Below, in pieces: positions 7,553 to 14,587 of a stretch of 17,921 bases of DNA. The translations under genes were made by a program, and so were the position numbers. Each line of letters starts with the position of its first letter. The first letter of the stretch is position 1. Below the pieces are notes generated by a model. It was not told the DNA's origin. It did no database searches and saw nothing but the letters and a program-made list of their open reading frames with translations. This DNA comes from CAZGYE01 sp964530165. Its GTDB lineage: Bacteria; Planctomycetota; Planctomycetia; Planctomycetales; Planctomycetaceae. The stretch is taken from positions 1 to 17,921 of the forward strand of contig CAZGYE010000087.1 of the NCBI GenBank assembly GCA_964530165.1. The letters are read 5' to 3'.

Positions 7553-8407
7553 TCAACTCGATCGGTCAACGAGGTATCTTGCCACGGCGTCTTGCCACGC
7601 CGGCAGTTGGAATCCGATGGTGGCAGTGAGTTGCTGGTTGTCCAGGACGCTGTAACCGGCACGCGGCGCTTTCGCGCCGAATTCCGCCGACGTAATCGGG
7701 TTGACCGTGACGTCGATTTCCGCAAGCCGAAAGATCTCGCACGCGAACCCGTACCAGGTCATGTCGCCGGCGTTGGTGGCATGGTACAGCCCGTACGCGC
7801 CGGTTTCGAGCAGCGCGGCAATGGCGCGTGCCAGGTCGGTGGTGGCCGTCGGCGTACACCGCTGGTCGTCGACGACCGAAAGCTCATCCCGCTCGTTGCC
7901 GAGCCGCAGCATGGTCTCCACGAAATTACCGATGCCGCGCGATCCCAGGTGGCCGTACAGACCACAGGTGCGGACGACGAAATGTCGCCGGCATCGGCTT
8001 CGCACAAAATACTCACCGGCCAGCTTGCTCGTGCCGTACGCGCTGAGCGGACCGGGCGCGTCGGTTTCTCGATACGGCGTGGTTCGTTGCCTGTCGAGAC
8101 CGAACACGTAGTCGGTGCTGACATGCAGCAGCTCGATGTCCCGCTCGCCGCAGTAGACCGCCAAGTTCCGCGGACCGAGTGCGTTGACCGCGTAGGCAAC
8201 GTCAGGCTCGTCTTCAGCCTGATCGACCAAATTGTAAGCGGCCGCGTTGATTACAAACTCCGGCGCCGCCGCGGCGAGCGCCGTCTCGACACTGCGGGCG
8301 TCGGTGATCTCGACGTCTTCCTGTTCCAGGGCGACGACGTCACCCGCGAGGCATGACTGCAACGCCGTTCCAAGCTGTCCGTGTGCACCAATCAGCGCGA
8401 TTCGCAT
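7553..8407 (-). CDS. rfbD: dTDP-4-dehydrorhamnose reductase (RmlD/RfbD family)
   Basis: 284 aa, the usual RmlD length. It catalyses the last, NAD(P)H-dependent step to dTDP-L-rhamnose, a precursor for cell-surface polysaccharides, in the cytosol. Visible motifs: the Rossmann GAHGQLG (7-13), NAAAYNLVDQAE (54-65, the RmlD hallmark usually reading AAYTxVDxAE), STDYVF (97-102), and the SDR catalytic pair Y124-x3-K128 in SAYGTSKLAGE. The C-terminal substrate part includes GLYHATNAGDMTWYGFA. The start is the ATG at 8405-8407. It overlaps the upstream acetyltransferase gene by 16 bp, and the next gene begins 4 bp after its stop. The rfbA/B/C genes are not in the window, so the pathway must be completed elsewhere, or the enzyme may reduce a related dTDP- or GDP-sugar. 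N59 replaces the common T/R in AAYTxVD. Confidence 0.9.
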   Translation of the reverse strand: MRIALIGAHGQLGTALQSCLAGDVVALEQEDVEITDARSVETALAAAAPEFVINAAAYNLVDQAEDEPDVAYAVNALGPRNLAVYCGERDIELLHVSTDYVFGLDRQRTTPYRETDAPGPLSAYGTSKLAGEYFVRSRCRRHFVVRTCGLYGHLGSRGIGNFVETMLRLGNERDELSVVDDQRCTPTATTDLARAIAALLETGAYGLYHATNAGDMTWYGFACEIFRLAEIDVTVNPITSAEFGAKAPRAGYSVLDNQQLTATIGFQLPAWQDAVARYLVDRSS

Positions 8408-8886
8408 GTCTTGGATTCACCAATATCCGCCACGAAATGAATCTGCCGCGCCACCTCCCGGAAGCCGAGCGAGCGGTACAAATGATTGCCGACATCGTTC
8501 TGCACGAGCGTTTCGATTCTTGCAAGTGTCAGGCCGTTCTTGCGGAAGAGATCGAGTGCGTATTCGATCAACGTGCGTCCGAGCCCTTTTCCGCGGAACT
8601 CCGGTACGAAAGCGATGTTGGGAATGTGTCCGATGCCGGCTTCGTGGTCCTGCCAAGTGCTCATGCAGCCGACAATCCGCTCGTCCACCTCCACGACAAA
8701 GATGCCCTCTGGGTCTCGCGCGGCGTCGAGATCGAGGTGCCGGGCTTTCCGCCACTTCCAGCCGTGTCCGTTGATCAATCCGAACTCTCGCTCGATCCCT
8801 TGATCGATCGATACGCCATCGAACGCATCAGCGGTAATCTGCTTCAGAAGCGGCAAGTCTTCCGGGCGAAACGGGCGGATGTGCAT
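8392..8886 (-). CDS. GNAT-family N-acetyltransferase
   Basis: 164 aa from the ATG at 8884-8886. An in-frame GTG at 8904 would add six residues, but MHIRPFRPEDLPLLKQIT is the canonical GNAT opening. Acetyl-CoA binding motif A is seen as IPNIAFVPEFRGKGLGRTLI (R/Q-x-x-G-x-G/A as RGKGLG). Motif B carries the asparagine and tyrosine of NDVGNHLYRSLGF, as in RimI-type enzymes. The family transfers acetyl groups from acetyl-CoA to amines. The acceptor could be a ribosomal or other protein N-terminus, a small molecule or a sugar amine. The 3' end overlaps the rfbD start by 16 bp, so the two are probably translationally coupled and the enzyme may act in the same cell-surface sugar context. That link is inference. 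Confidence 0.85.
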   Translation of the reverse strand: MHIRPFRPEDLPLLKQITADAFDGVSIDQGIEREFGLINGHGWKWRKARHLDLDAARDPEGIFVVEVDERIVGCMSTWQDHEAGIGHIPNIAFVPEFRGKGLGRTLIEYALDLFRKNGLTLARIETLVQNDVGNHLYRSLGFREVARQIHFVADIGESKTCESR

Positions 8887-9287
8887 GACGCTGCCTGGTG
8901 ACACGCGATTCGTTGAGACGAAAACGATGAAGCCGACACACGCGATCGGCGTCTTGTCTGCCGCATTCTATTCACCGCTGCGGAAAAATGCGAACGTTCC
9001 GCTCCGGCAAACAAGCCCGGGAATCTTGGAGTGGCCTGCGGGCCACAACCAGAAAAGAAAACGATTCGGAAAGCAGGAAGACAGGAATAGAAATAGAAGA
9101 CCAAAGAAACCTGTGTCGGACTTCGGAAGTTGGTCGTCGATGGTTCCACTACATCGATCTACCCATCGGGTGCGAGAGTTCTGTTCCTGTTTTCCTGAAA
9201 TTCCTAATGAAAATCGCTTGTCCGTCACCGCTCCGGCGAGCTACGCTAGGTGGTGTTTTCCTGGCTCGATCATCACAACGACGCACC
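8887..9287. repeat. Intergenic region with hairpin and inverted repeat
   Basis: No supported gene lies here, and the open frame extending upstream from the Uma2 gene is chance. Two structures are visible. The first is a perfect 6-bp hairpin, GTGGCC-TGCG-GGCCAC (9031-9046), again led by GTGG. The second is an inverted pair of 17-bp tracts, CAGGAAGACAGGAATAG (9074-9090) and CTGTTCCTGTTTTCCTG (9181-9197), matching 15/17 with both mismatches compatible with G:U pairing. Similar AGGAA tracts occur inside 333-551, so this may be a degraded relative. Confidence 0.45.
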
Positions 9288-9872
9288 ATGAACGAACCAC
9301 TCCTGCTGACCGCCGAGCAGTTTGCCCGAGGCAAGACCGATCTGCCTGATGGGGGACGATGGACCGAATTGGTTGCCGGCGAGGTGAATACCCTTGAACC
9401 ACCAGATGTCGTGCACGGCACCTTCGTGCTGAATGTGTCGAAATCGCTGGCGACGCATCTGCAGCGCACCGGCACTGGCAATGCAGGCTACGCTTATTTC
9501 GAGTTGGGCCTGATCGTGGCCCGCAATCCCGACACCGTCCGCTGCCCTCCGGTCAGTGTCTTCCTGGGAGCCGACCGCTTTGCAGAAGCCGACAAGATGG
9601 TCACCGAGAGCAGGCCGGCTTGGGTGATCGAAATTGCCTCGACCAACAATCGCCGGCAACAGATGCTCCGTCGCGTCGAAGAATACCTCAATTGGGGTGT
9701 CGAATTGGTTTGGATGGCCGATCCGGCAGAACAGCAGGTGCACGTCTTCCAGCCTGGAAACCCGGCCAAACGGCTTGCCCGCTCGGAATCGATCAGCGGC
9801 AGCCCGGTGCTGGCCGGGTTCACCATGCGCGTCGACGAGCTTTTCGCCGAGCCTGTCTGGTGGCGGGGATGA
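9288..9872 (+). CDS. Uma2 (DUF820)-like nuclease-fold protein, eroded active site
   Basis: 194 aa from the ATG at 9288; the frame is open further upstream but that part has no family resemblance. The Uma2/DUF820 layout is visible: LTAEQFARGKTDLPDGGRWTELVAGEVNTLEPPDVVHG at the N-terminus, the core RNPDTVRCPPVSVF, the VIEIAS strand with E115, and the terminal LNWGVELVWMADPAEQQVHVF. This family has a PD-(D/E)xK nuclease fold and is expanded in cyanobacteria and planctomycetes, with no settled biological role. Here the usual catalytic Asp of the xPDVAF motif is Pro (P88), and the usual Lys after the E-strand appears as Arg (R128/R129), so nuclease activity is doubtful. A GTGG-type repeat cluster follows the stop by 22 bp. 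The gene stands alone on its strand. Confidence 0.8.
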   Translation: MNEPLLLTAEQFARGKTDLPDGGRWTELVAGEVNTLEPPDVVHGTFVLNVSKSLATHLQRTGTGNAGYAYFELGLIVARNPDTVRCPPVSVFLGADRFAEADKMVTESRPAWVIEIASTNNRRQQMLRRVEEYLNWGVELVWMADPAEQQVHVFQPGNPAKRLARSESISGSPVLAGFTMRVDELFAEPVWWRG

Positions 9873-9894
9873 CGGTCAAACCGCGGTGCCGAGT

Positions 9895-10016
9895 GTGGGG
9901 CAGGCTTTCCAGCCTGCCACGGCCAATCGGCAGGCTGGAAAGCCGGCCACGGCCAATCGGCAGGCTGGAAAGCCTGCCCCACGACACTTGTCAAATCAGC
10001 TTTGACAGACCACTAG
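9895..10016. repeat. GTGG-type REP cluster (BIME), copy 2, three hairpins, with CTAG flank
   Basis: Forward unit GTGG plus GGCAGGCTTTCCAGCCTGCC (9895-9918), spacer ACGGCCAATC, inverted unit GGCAGGCTGGAAAGCCGGCC (9929-9948), the same spacer again, and a second inverted unit ending in CCAC (9959-9982). The spacer is the exact reverse complement of that in copy 1 (7028-7037), so the core is inverted there and one inverted unit is duplicated here. The flank has the perfect hairpin TGTCAAA-TCAGC-TTTGACA (9989-10007), 5 bp and CTAG (10013-10016), in the same orientation as at copy 1. Confidence 0.85.
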
Positions 10017-10128
10017 AAAGGCGCGAACCGATCTTTGCTTACTGCTTCGTTGATGTTATTCTCTACAAAACGCTGTGTCCCCAGGCCCATCCGTTCGTCA
10101 GTCAGGAAGAAATGAGAGGAGTAACGCC

Positions 10129-10995
10129 ATGCTTCGAGTTGCACTGCCCTTGTTGCTGGGGGTTGCCGTCCTGACGTTGGTCATCGGTTCCAGCCCGGCA
10201 TCGAATCCGAAAGAGTTGCGCGAACGCGCAGAAGCCGCCGAGCGAGAGGCCGCCGAGCTGGCCGAGCACGGCCATGCCGACGAGGCCGAGAAGCTGCGCC
10301 ACAAAGCCCGCGAACTGCTCGAATCGGCCGAGCAGCAAGAGAGACGCGACCGAGACGAAGACGCTGAACGGGCTGAAGAGCGCGAGCGGCAGTTGAACCG
10401 TCCGCGAGAAGCTGCCGAGCGCCCGGAGGCGGAATCAATCGAAGCCCGAGAGCGGGCCGAGGACATTGAAAGAGCCCGCGACGGCAATCGGCACGAGATA
10501 GACAGGATTGTCGACGGACTCCGCGAGCGACTGGAGCGCCTGCGCGACGAAGCCAGGCGGCTCGAAAAGACCGACGACGCCGAAGCGCGAGAGCGCGTCG
10601 CGCGCGAGATCGCCGAGGTCGAAGGCCGTCTTGATGAGATCGCCCGCGAGCGAGAACGTTTCGCGGAGCACGAAGAGAGAGAACGCCCACAGCGGCCGGA
10701 GCACGGGGAGCGGGAGAAAGCCGTTTGGCGCATCGAGCACATTCACCGCGCGGCTGAGCTACTCAACGAAGCCGGCATCCACGATTTCGCACGCGAGCTG
10801 TTTGCCAAGGCTGAAGAGATGGAACGCGAGCTGCACCAGCGAGAGCGGCGCGCAGACGAGCGGGAACACCACCCGGAACCGCCGCCGTTGCAAGAGGTCC
10901 ACACAGCGATCGACGAGCTGCGTCAGGCCGTGAAAGAATTGCGGCACGAAGTCCGGGACATCCGTGAACACCTGCAGAGACCGCGCGAGGAATAG
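10129..10995 (+). CDS. Secreted, highly charged helical (coiled-coil / single-alpha-helix) protein
   Basis: 288 aa from the ATG at 10129, with GAGAGGAG 8 nt upstream. Residues 1-24 form a signal peptide (MLRVALPLLLGVAVLTLVIG, then SSPA). The rest is almost wholly E/R/A/D, with runs such as EQQERRDRDEDAERAEERER. The N-terminal part (about 27-70) looks like two short helical repeats (RERAEAAEREAAELAEHGHA, DEAEKLRHKARELLESAEQQ) reminiscent of TPR-like units. Related-looking helices reappear near 206-240 (HRAAELLNEAGIHDFARELF, AKAEEMERELHQRE). The C-terminus has an amphipathic heptad-like segment. It could be a periplasmic spacer, scaffold or ruler rod; no enzyme motif is seen. Similar proteins are common in planctomycetes, but I cannot name a family. 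Confidence 0.75.
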   Translation: MLRVALPLLLGVAVLTLVIGSSPASNPKELRERAEAAEREAAELAEHGHADEAEKLRHKARELLESAEQQERRDRDEDAERAEERERQLNRPREAAERPEAESIEARERAEDIERARDGNRHEIDRIVDGLRERLERLRDEARRLEKTDDAEARERVAREIAEVEGRLDEIARERERFAEHEERERPQRPEHGEREKAVWRIEHIHRAAELLNEAGIHDFARELFAKAEEMERELHQRERRADEREHHPEPPPLQEVHTAIDELRQAVKELRHEVRDIREHLQRPREE

Positions 10996-11037
10996 CGGCC
11001 CGTTGCGACTCACCCCGAAGGTCGTTGCCACGTGGGG

Positions 11038-12057
11038 TCAGTACTCATCGAGTGGTTGGCCGTCGTTCCGCGTGGCGAGCAGCCGCCAGGTTCCCAAGTC
11101 GATGTTCTCGCTGACCGAACGCGTCGATCCGTCCATCAGCAGCACGTGCACGACCGCTTCATGCCAGCTACGGGCCGTCACGGCGGCATAGGTGGAACCC
11201 GTACAAGTCTGGGCTTCTCGACACGAGGTGTAGTCGCCCGGTCCGGGCGTCACGGCACCAGGGACGTTGACGTCCGTGTTGGGCGCCAGCGCAGCCGTAA
11301 AGCCGGTCTGGTGAACGCGACCGTCGACCCATTCCGTATGTCCACTGTCGGACATGTTCGTGCCCCCTGCTCCGATCAAGGCTTCGACGGCGGAAGCATC
11401 AGCAGGAATCGTCGCTGTCCCCGCATCTCCGTCGCGATTGTAGGCGGTGAATGCTTTGACCTCCGCAAAGGCCAAGGTGTTGCTCGTTCCATCCGTGAAG
11501 TCCCTCGGTTTCGTGCTGCTGTTGGGCGCGAACGCACCGTTGCCCTGCTGTTTCGTCGTGTTGTCGAACACGAACCAAGTGCCGGCGTTGTAGCCGTAGT
11601 TCAACGGATAATGTTCTGGGACCCCCCCGGCGTCGACACGGCTGCGATCGTTGACCTCGCTGGGACACAGGTAAGAGGGAACGCGGGAAATCGTGATCGC
11701 GGGACTGGCGCTGTACGACTGGTCGAGGTCGGCCATGTTGTACATCGAGGCTTGGTCGATAAACGGCAGGAGCCGGGCTTGAATCGACCACTGACCGCCG
11801 GGCAAGTAGCCGCCGGCCGGATCGCCACTGACGGCAAACGCCGGTGGAAACACCGTGAACTGTTCCAAATAGTTGTGCAACGCCAGACCGATTTGCTTCA
11901 GGTTGTTCTTGCATTGAGCACGCCGGGCCGCCTCGCGGGCTTGTTGCACGGCCGGCAACAACAGAGCGATCAGAATGGCGATGATCGCAATCACCACCAG
12001 AAGCTCGATGAGGGTGAATCCATGTCGGCGGGGCACGCTTTTCGGACGGCGGGACAT
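11038..12057 (-). CDS. DUF1559 family protein with prepilin-type N-terminus
   Basis: 339 aa from the ATG at 12055-12057. AAGGAG lies 7 nt upstream, which favours it over the GTG one codon earlier. The N-terminus is a type IV pilin/pseudopilin leader: basic residues, then G13-F14 with E18 (GFTLIELLVVIAIIAILIAL), followed by the planctomycete DUF1559 hallmark LPAVQQAREAARRAQCKNNL and KQIGLALHNYLEQFTVFPPA. The C-terminus carries the usual H-x-DG-type motif (HVLLMDGSTRSVSENID). A prepilin peptidase should cleave after G13 and methylate F14. Such proteins are encoded in large paralogous sets in planctomycetes and may form short pseudopili or surface fibres of unknown role. A Fur-box-like dyad lies about 140 bp upstream. 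The start-side gap to the next gene is 324 bp and holds no other gene. Confidence 0.92.
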   Translation of the reverse strand: MSRRPKSVPRRHGFTLIELLVVIAIIAILIALLLPAVQQAREAARRAQCKNNLKQIGLALHNYLEQFTVFPPAFAVSGDPAGGYLPGGQWSIQARLLPFIDQASMYNMADLDQSYSASPAITISRVPSYLCPSEVNDRSRVDAGGVPEHYPLNYGYNAGTWFVFDNTTKQQGNGAFAPNSSTKPRDFTDGTSNTLAFAEVKAFTAYNRDGDAGTATIPADASAVEALIGAGGTNMSDSGHTEWVDGRVHQTGFTAALAPNTDVNVPGAVTPGPGDYTSCREAQTCTGSTYAAVTARSWHEAVVHVLLMDGSTRSVSENIDLGTWRLLATRNDGQPLDEY

Positions 12058-12381
12058 CACGAGTCTCCTTGTTGCTTGGGGACGAGGTCAGGGTGGGATG
12101 CGATTGCGGTTTCAGATACGGAAATCGCACAGGTGGGTCGAGTGTGGCGGGCGTTTGGCAGGGAGCCGTGGCTGGCGGACTCAACGAGGTAGGCTGCTGA
12201 TACTGAGTCTCAATTGCAGTAGCCTATGCGATGTGCGAGATTTGTGCAATCCCTAATCGCCGGATTTTCGACCAGTCGACCAAAAAAAGCGAAATGAGCG
12301 CAGACGCCTCAACAGCTTTTAGCTCTGCACAAATGAGTGATTTCAGTGCGGTGCGCGCCGTAACCAATTAGCAGAACAAGA
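12058..12381. other. Intergenic region, no gene; holds the Fur-box-like dyad
   Basis: This 324-bp stretch between the DUF1559 gene and the lipoprotein gene has no supported ORF. It contains the dyad at 12198-12212 and an A-rich tract (CCAAAAAAAGCG near 12280) beside a TCGACCAG / TCGACCA direct repeat. No terminator-like hairpin with a T-run was found for the lipoprotein gene that ends at 12382. Confidence 0.6.
12198..12212 (-). promoter_or_regulatory. Fur-box-like 7-1-7 dyad upstream of the DUF1559 gene
   Basis: TGATACTGAGTCTCA reads as a 7-1-7 inverted repeat with one mismatch (on the minus strand TGAGACTCAGTATCA), the layout of Fur-family operators (TGATAAT-N-ATTATCA). It is nested in a wider dyad, AGGCTGCTG (12191-12199) against CAGTAGCCT (12217-12225), offset by about 3 bp, so two overlapping dimers could bind. 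It lies about 140 bp before the DUF1559 start. Whether it is an operator is inference from form and position. Confidence 0.35.
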
Positions 12382-12966
12382 CTAACGTGAGAACGCCCGT
12401 CGCAGCCGCTGGCTCATGTCCTGCTCCAATTGGGGATCGCGGCCCTGCGGAATCCAGCCGGAAGGTGCCGATTGACCGACCACCAGATTGAGGTCTCGCT
12501 CGAGTGGTGCGCTCTCTTGGAAGGTGGCCCCCCCGGCCGAGTTGGCGGCCAGACCCACCACATCCTCCAACTCCTTGAAAGCTTCGACGCCCACCAAATA
12601 TCCGCCTTGGGTGGGAGTAATGCTCACAAATGCCCGCCGGCGAATGGATTGCAGCGAGCTCTCCAAACGATTGTCAAAACCGACCGAATCCCGATGCCAC
12701 GGCTCCAGCAAGCCCGATCCGGTTTTGTAGTCTGTTTCGATGATGCCGTCGAGTTTGTTTTCCCGGGCGATTTGGAACTGGTAGTCGTGGAGCACATCGA
12801 CGGCGCGTTCCCACACCGCTTCGTGGTCGTTGGCCGGTACGAAGAACGGATTGCCGGCCGTCGTGTTCTGCAGCGGCTGCTGAGGGGCCAACTGGGCCGG
12901 CGGCGTACAACTGCTGCCGGTGAGACAGAGCCATAATGAGAAGCCTGGCAGGAGCTTGTGAAACAT
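12382..12966 (-). CDS. Putative small lipoprotein, unknown function
   Basis: 194 aa from the ATG at 12964-12966; a longer frame to 13041 adds an N-terminus without a signal-like shape. The start encodes MFHKLLPGFSLWLCLTGSSC, a short signal with C20 as candidate lipid-anchored residue, though the lipobox (GSS-C) is not canonical. A linker of Pro/Gln follows, then a compact domain (ANDHEAVWERAVDVLHDYQFQIARENKLDGIIETDYKTGSGL, SIRRRAFVSITPTQGGYLVGVEAFKE). The motif of a helix, IARE-x-LDGIIET and aromatic strands resembles outer-membrane lipoproteins of the DUF3576/BamC-like type that convert helix-strand units; that similarity is loose and unproven. It is transcribed divergently from xylA across a 275-bp gap, so regulatory elements for both may lie there. 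The C-terminal tail is charged. Confidence 0.6.
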   Translation of the reverse strand: MFHKLLPGFSLWLCLTGSSCTPPAQLAPQQPLQNTTAGNPFFVPANDHEAVWERAVDVLHDYQFQIARENKLDGIIETDYKTGSGLLEPWHRDSVGFDNRLESSLQSIRRRAFVSITPTQGGYLVGVEAFKELEDVVGLAANSAGGATFQESAPLERDLNLVVGQSAPSGWIPQGRDPQLEQDMSQRLRRAFSR

Positions 12967-13241
12967 CGCCGAGATACCGTTGAAACAAGACGATCTGCCG
13001 GTTCGACGAACGAGCGCCGGAAGGGGGCGGTAGTGTGCCAAGAGTTGCCATTTCCCTCAAGATCAACTCGACCACGAAATTCATCTGCCGGCGACGTCAT
13101 CTCGCCCAAGCCCGATTTCCCATCTCAACCACTGTTTTCCGCGATCCGACTGCGGTAAACTCGGCGGCGTTCGGATCGTGCCAACGTGTCCTGCACGTTC
13201 CTCCCCAGAGAATCCGAAGGCAAGAACAGGCGGAAGACACC

Positions 13242-14552
13242 ATGGATCATTTTCCCGACGTAACAAAAGTCACGTATGAAGGCCCCGATAGCCGTAACCC
13301 GTTGGCGTTCAAGCACTACGACGCCGACGAAGTCGTCGCGGGCAAGACGATGCAGGAGTGGCTACGCTTTAGCGTCTGTTACTGGCACACGTTTCGGGCG
13401 ACCGGGGCCGACCCGTTTGGAGCCGCCACGCTCCAGCGTCCTTGGGACGACGGATCGGATTCCATCGCGAACGCAAAGCAACGGGTTGACGCGGCCTTCG
13501 AGTTCATCGAGAAGCTGGGCGCTCCGTTTTACTGCTTCCACGACCGCGACGTTGCTCCCGAAGGGGACACACTGGCCGAGTCGAACGCCAATCTCGACGC
13601 CGTGGTCGAGTACATGCAGGCTGCTCAGGAACGGACCGGCGTGAAGCTGCTGTGGGGCACGGCCAACTTGTTCTCGCACCCGCGCTACATGCATGGGGCG
13701 GCCACCAGCCCGAATGCCGACGTGTTCGCCTTCGCCGCCGCACAGGTGAAAAAGGCGATTGAAGTCACCCATCGCTTGGGCGGTGTAAATTACGTGTTCT
13801 GGGGCGGACGCGAAGGGTACATGAACCTCTACAATACCGACATGCAGCGCGAGCTTGACCATCTGGCCCGCTTCATGCACATGGCCGTCGAGCACGCCCA
13901 GTCGATCGGCTTCACCGGTCAATTCCTTTTCGAGCCGAAGCCGAAAGAGCCGACCAAGCACCAGTACGACTTCGACGCGGCCGCCTGCCTCAATTTCCTT
14001 CGGCAATACGATCTGGCAGACCACGTCAAGCTCAACATCGAGACCAACCACGCCACGCTGGCCGGTCATACCATGATGCACGAACTGACGTATGCTTCCA
14101 TTCAGAACGCGCTGGGCAGCATCGACGCCAACACGGGCGACTTGCTGCTGGGCTGGGACACCGACCAGTTTCCGACCGACGTTTACCTGACCACGCAGTG
14201 CATGCTCGTCATTCTCGGCCAGGGTGGACTGGCGCCGGGGGGCACGAACTTCGACGCCAAGGTCCGCCGGGAAAGTTTCCAGCCGATCGACCTGTTCTAT
14301 GCGCACATCGGCGGTATGGACACGTTCGCCCGCGGTCTGAAGATCGCCGCTCGGATTCGGGCCGACGGCGTCCTGAGCGATTTCGTCCAGAAACGGTACG
14401 CGGGCTATGACGACGGAATCGGCAAGCAGATCGAAGAGGGAACCGCCACGTTTGCCGATCTAGAAGCATACATGCTCGAGCGGGGCAATCCGGCCTCCAA
14501 CGAAAGCGGCCGGCAGGAACTGCTGGAAAACATCATCAACGAGTACCTGTAG
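13242..14552 (+). CDS. xylA: Xylose isomerase
   Basis: 436 aa, matching class II xylose isomerases. It converts D-xylose to D-xylulose in the cytosol, the first step of xylose use. The start is the ATG at 13242 with GGAAG 7 nt upstream; the frame is open further 5' but that part has no family similarity. The catalytic residues are in place: H100 and D103 in CFHDRDVAPEGD, metal ligands E231 (FEPKPKEPTKHQYDFD), E267 and H270 (NIETNHATLAGH), D295, and D306/D308 in GWDTDQFPTD. YWHTF and the C-terminal GGMDTFARGLK are also typical. No xylB or xylose transporter gene is nearby. An IS200/RAYT-type transposase gene starts 35 bp after its stop, and the xylA stop codon lies inside a GTAG hairpin. Confidence is very high. 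Confidence 0.97.
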   Translation: MDHFPDVTKVTYEGPDSRNPLAFKHYDADEVVAGKTMQEWLRFSVCYWHTFRATGADPFGAATLQRPWDDGSDSIANAKQRVDAAFEFIEKLGAPFYCFHDRDVAPEGDTLAESNANLDAVVEYMQAAQERTGVKLLWGTANLFSHPRYMHGAATSPNADVFAFAAAQVKKAIEVTHRLGGVNYVFWGGREGYMNLYNTDMQRELDHLARFMHMAVEHAQSIGFTGQFLFEPKPKEPTKHQYDFDAAACLNFLRQYDLADHVKLNIETNHATLAGHTMMHELTYASIQNALGSIDANTGDLLLGWDTDQFPTDVYLTTQCMLVILGQGGLAPGGTNFDAKVRRESFQPIDLFYAHIGGMDTFARGLKIAARIRADGVLSDFVQKRYAGYDDGIGKQIEEGTATFADLEAYMLERGNPASNESGRQELLENIINEYL

Positions 14553-14562
14553 CCGCAAGCGG
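14549..14562. repeat. GTAG + CCGCAAGCGG hairpin at the xylA stop / transposase 5' side
   Basis: GTAGCCGCAAGCGG contains the xylA stop codon TAG. The hairpin AGCCGC-AA-GCGGTT has four C:G pairs plus G:U and A:U. The same core, inverted, recurs inside the downstream transposase gene at 14974-14989. GTAG/GTGG followed by a hairpin is the recognition form of REP sequences acted on by RAYT transposases. Confidence 0.5.
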
Positions 14563-14587
14563 TTGGATTCCATCGAGGAGGGTCCCC

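Noticed and set aside
8988..9287. Longer N-terminus for the Uma2-like protein
   Set aside because: The extra frame is through the inverted-repeat stretch and has no family-like sequence.
10021..10128. Sigma70 promoter for the secreted protein (TTGCTT / TTATTC)
   Set aside because: The spacing is about 15 bp and the -10 match is poor. I could not support it.
10098..10742. Minus-strand Ser/Arg-rich ORF opposite the charged secreted protein
   Set aside because: It is a low-complexity antisense shadow of GAG/CGC-rich codons, with no ribosome-binding site.
13035..13241. Longer N-terminus for xylA
   Set aside because: Class II enzymes begin close to MDHFPDV, and GGAAG precedes that ATG.
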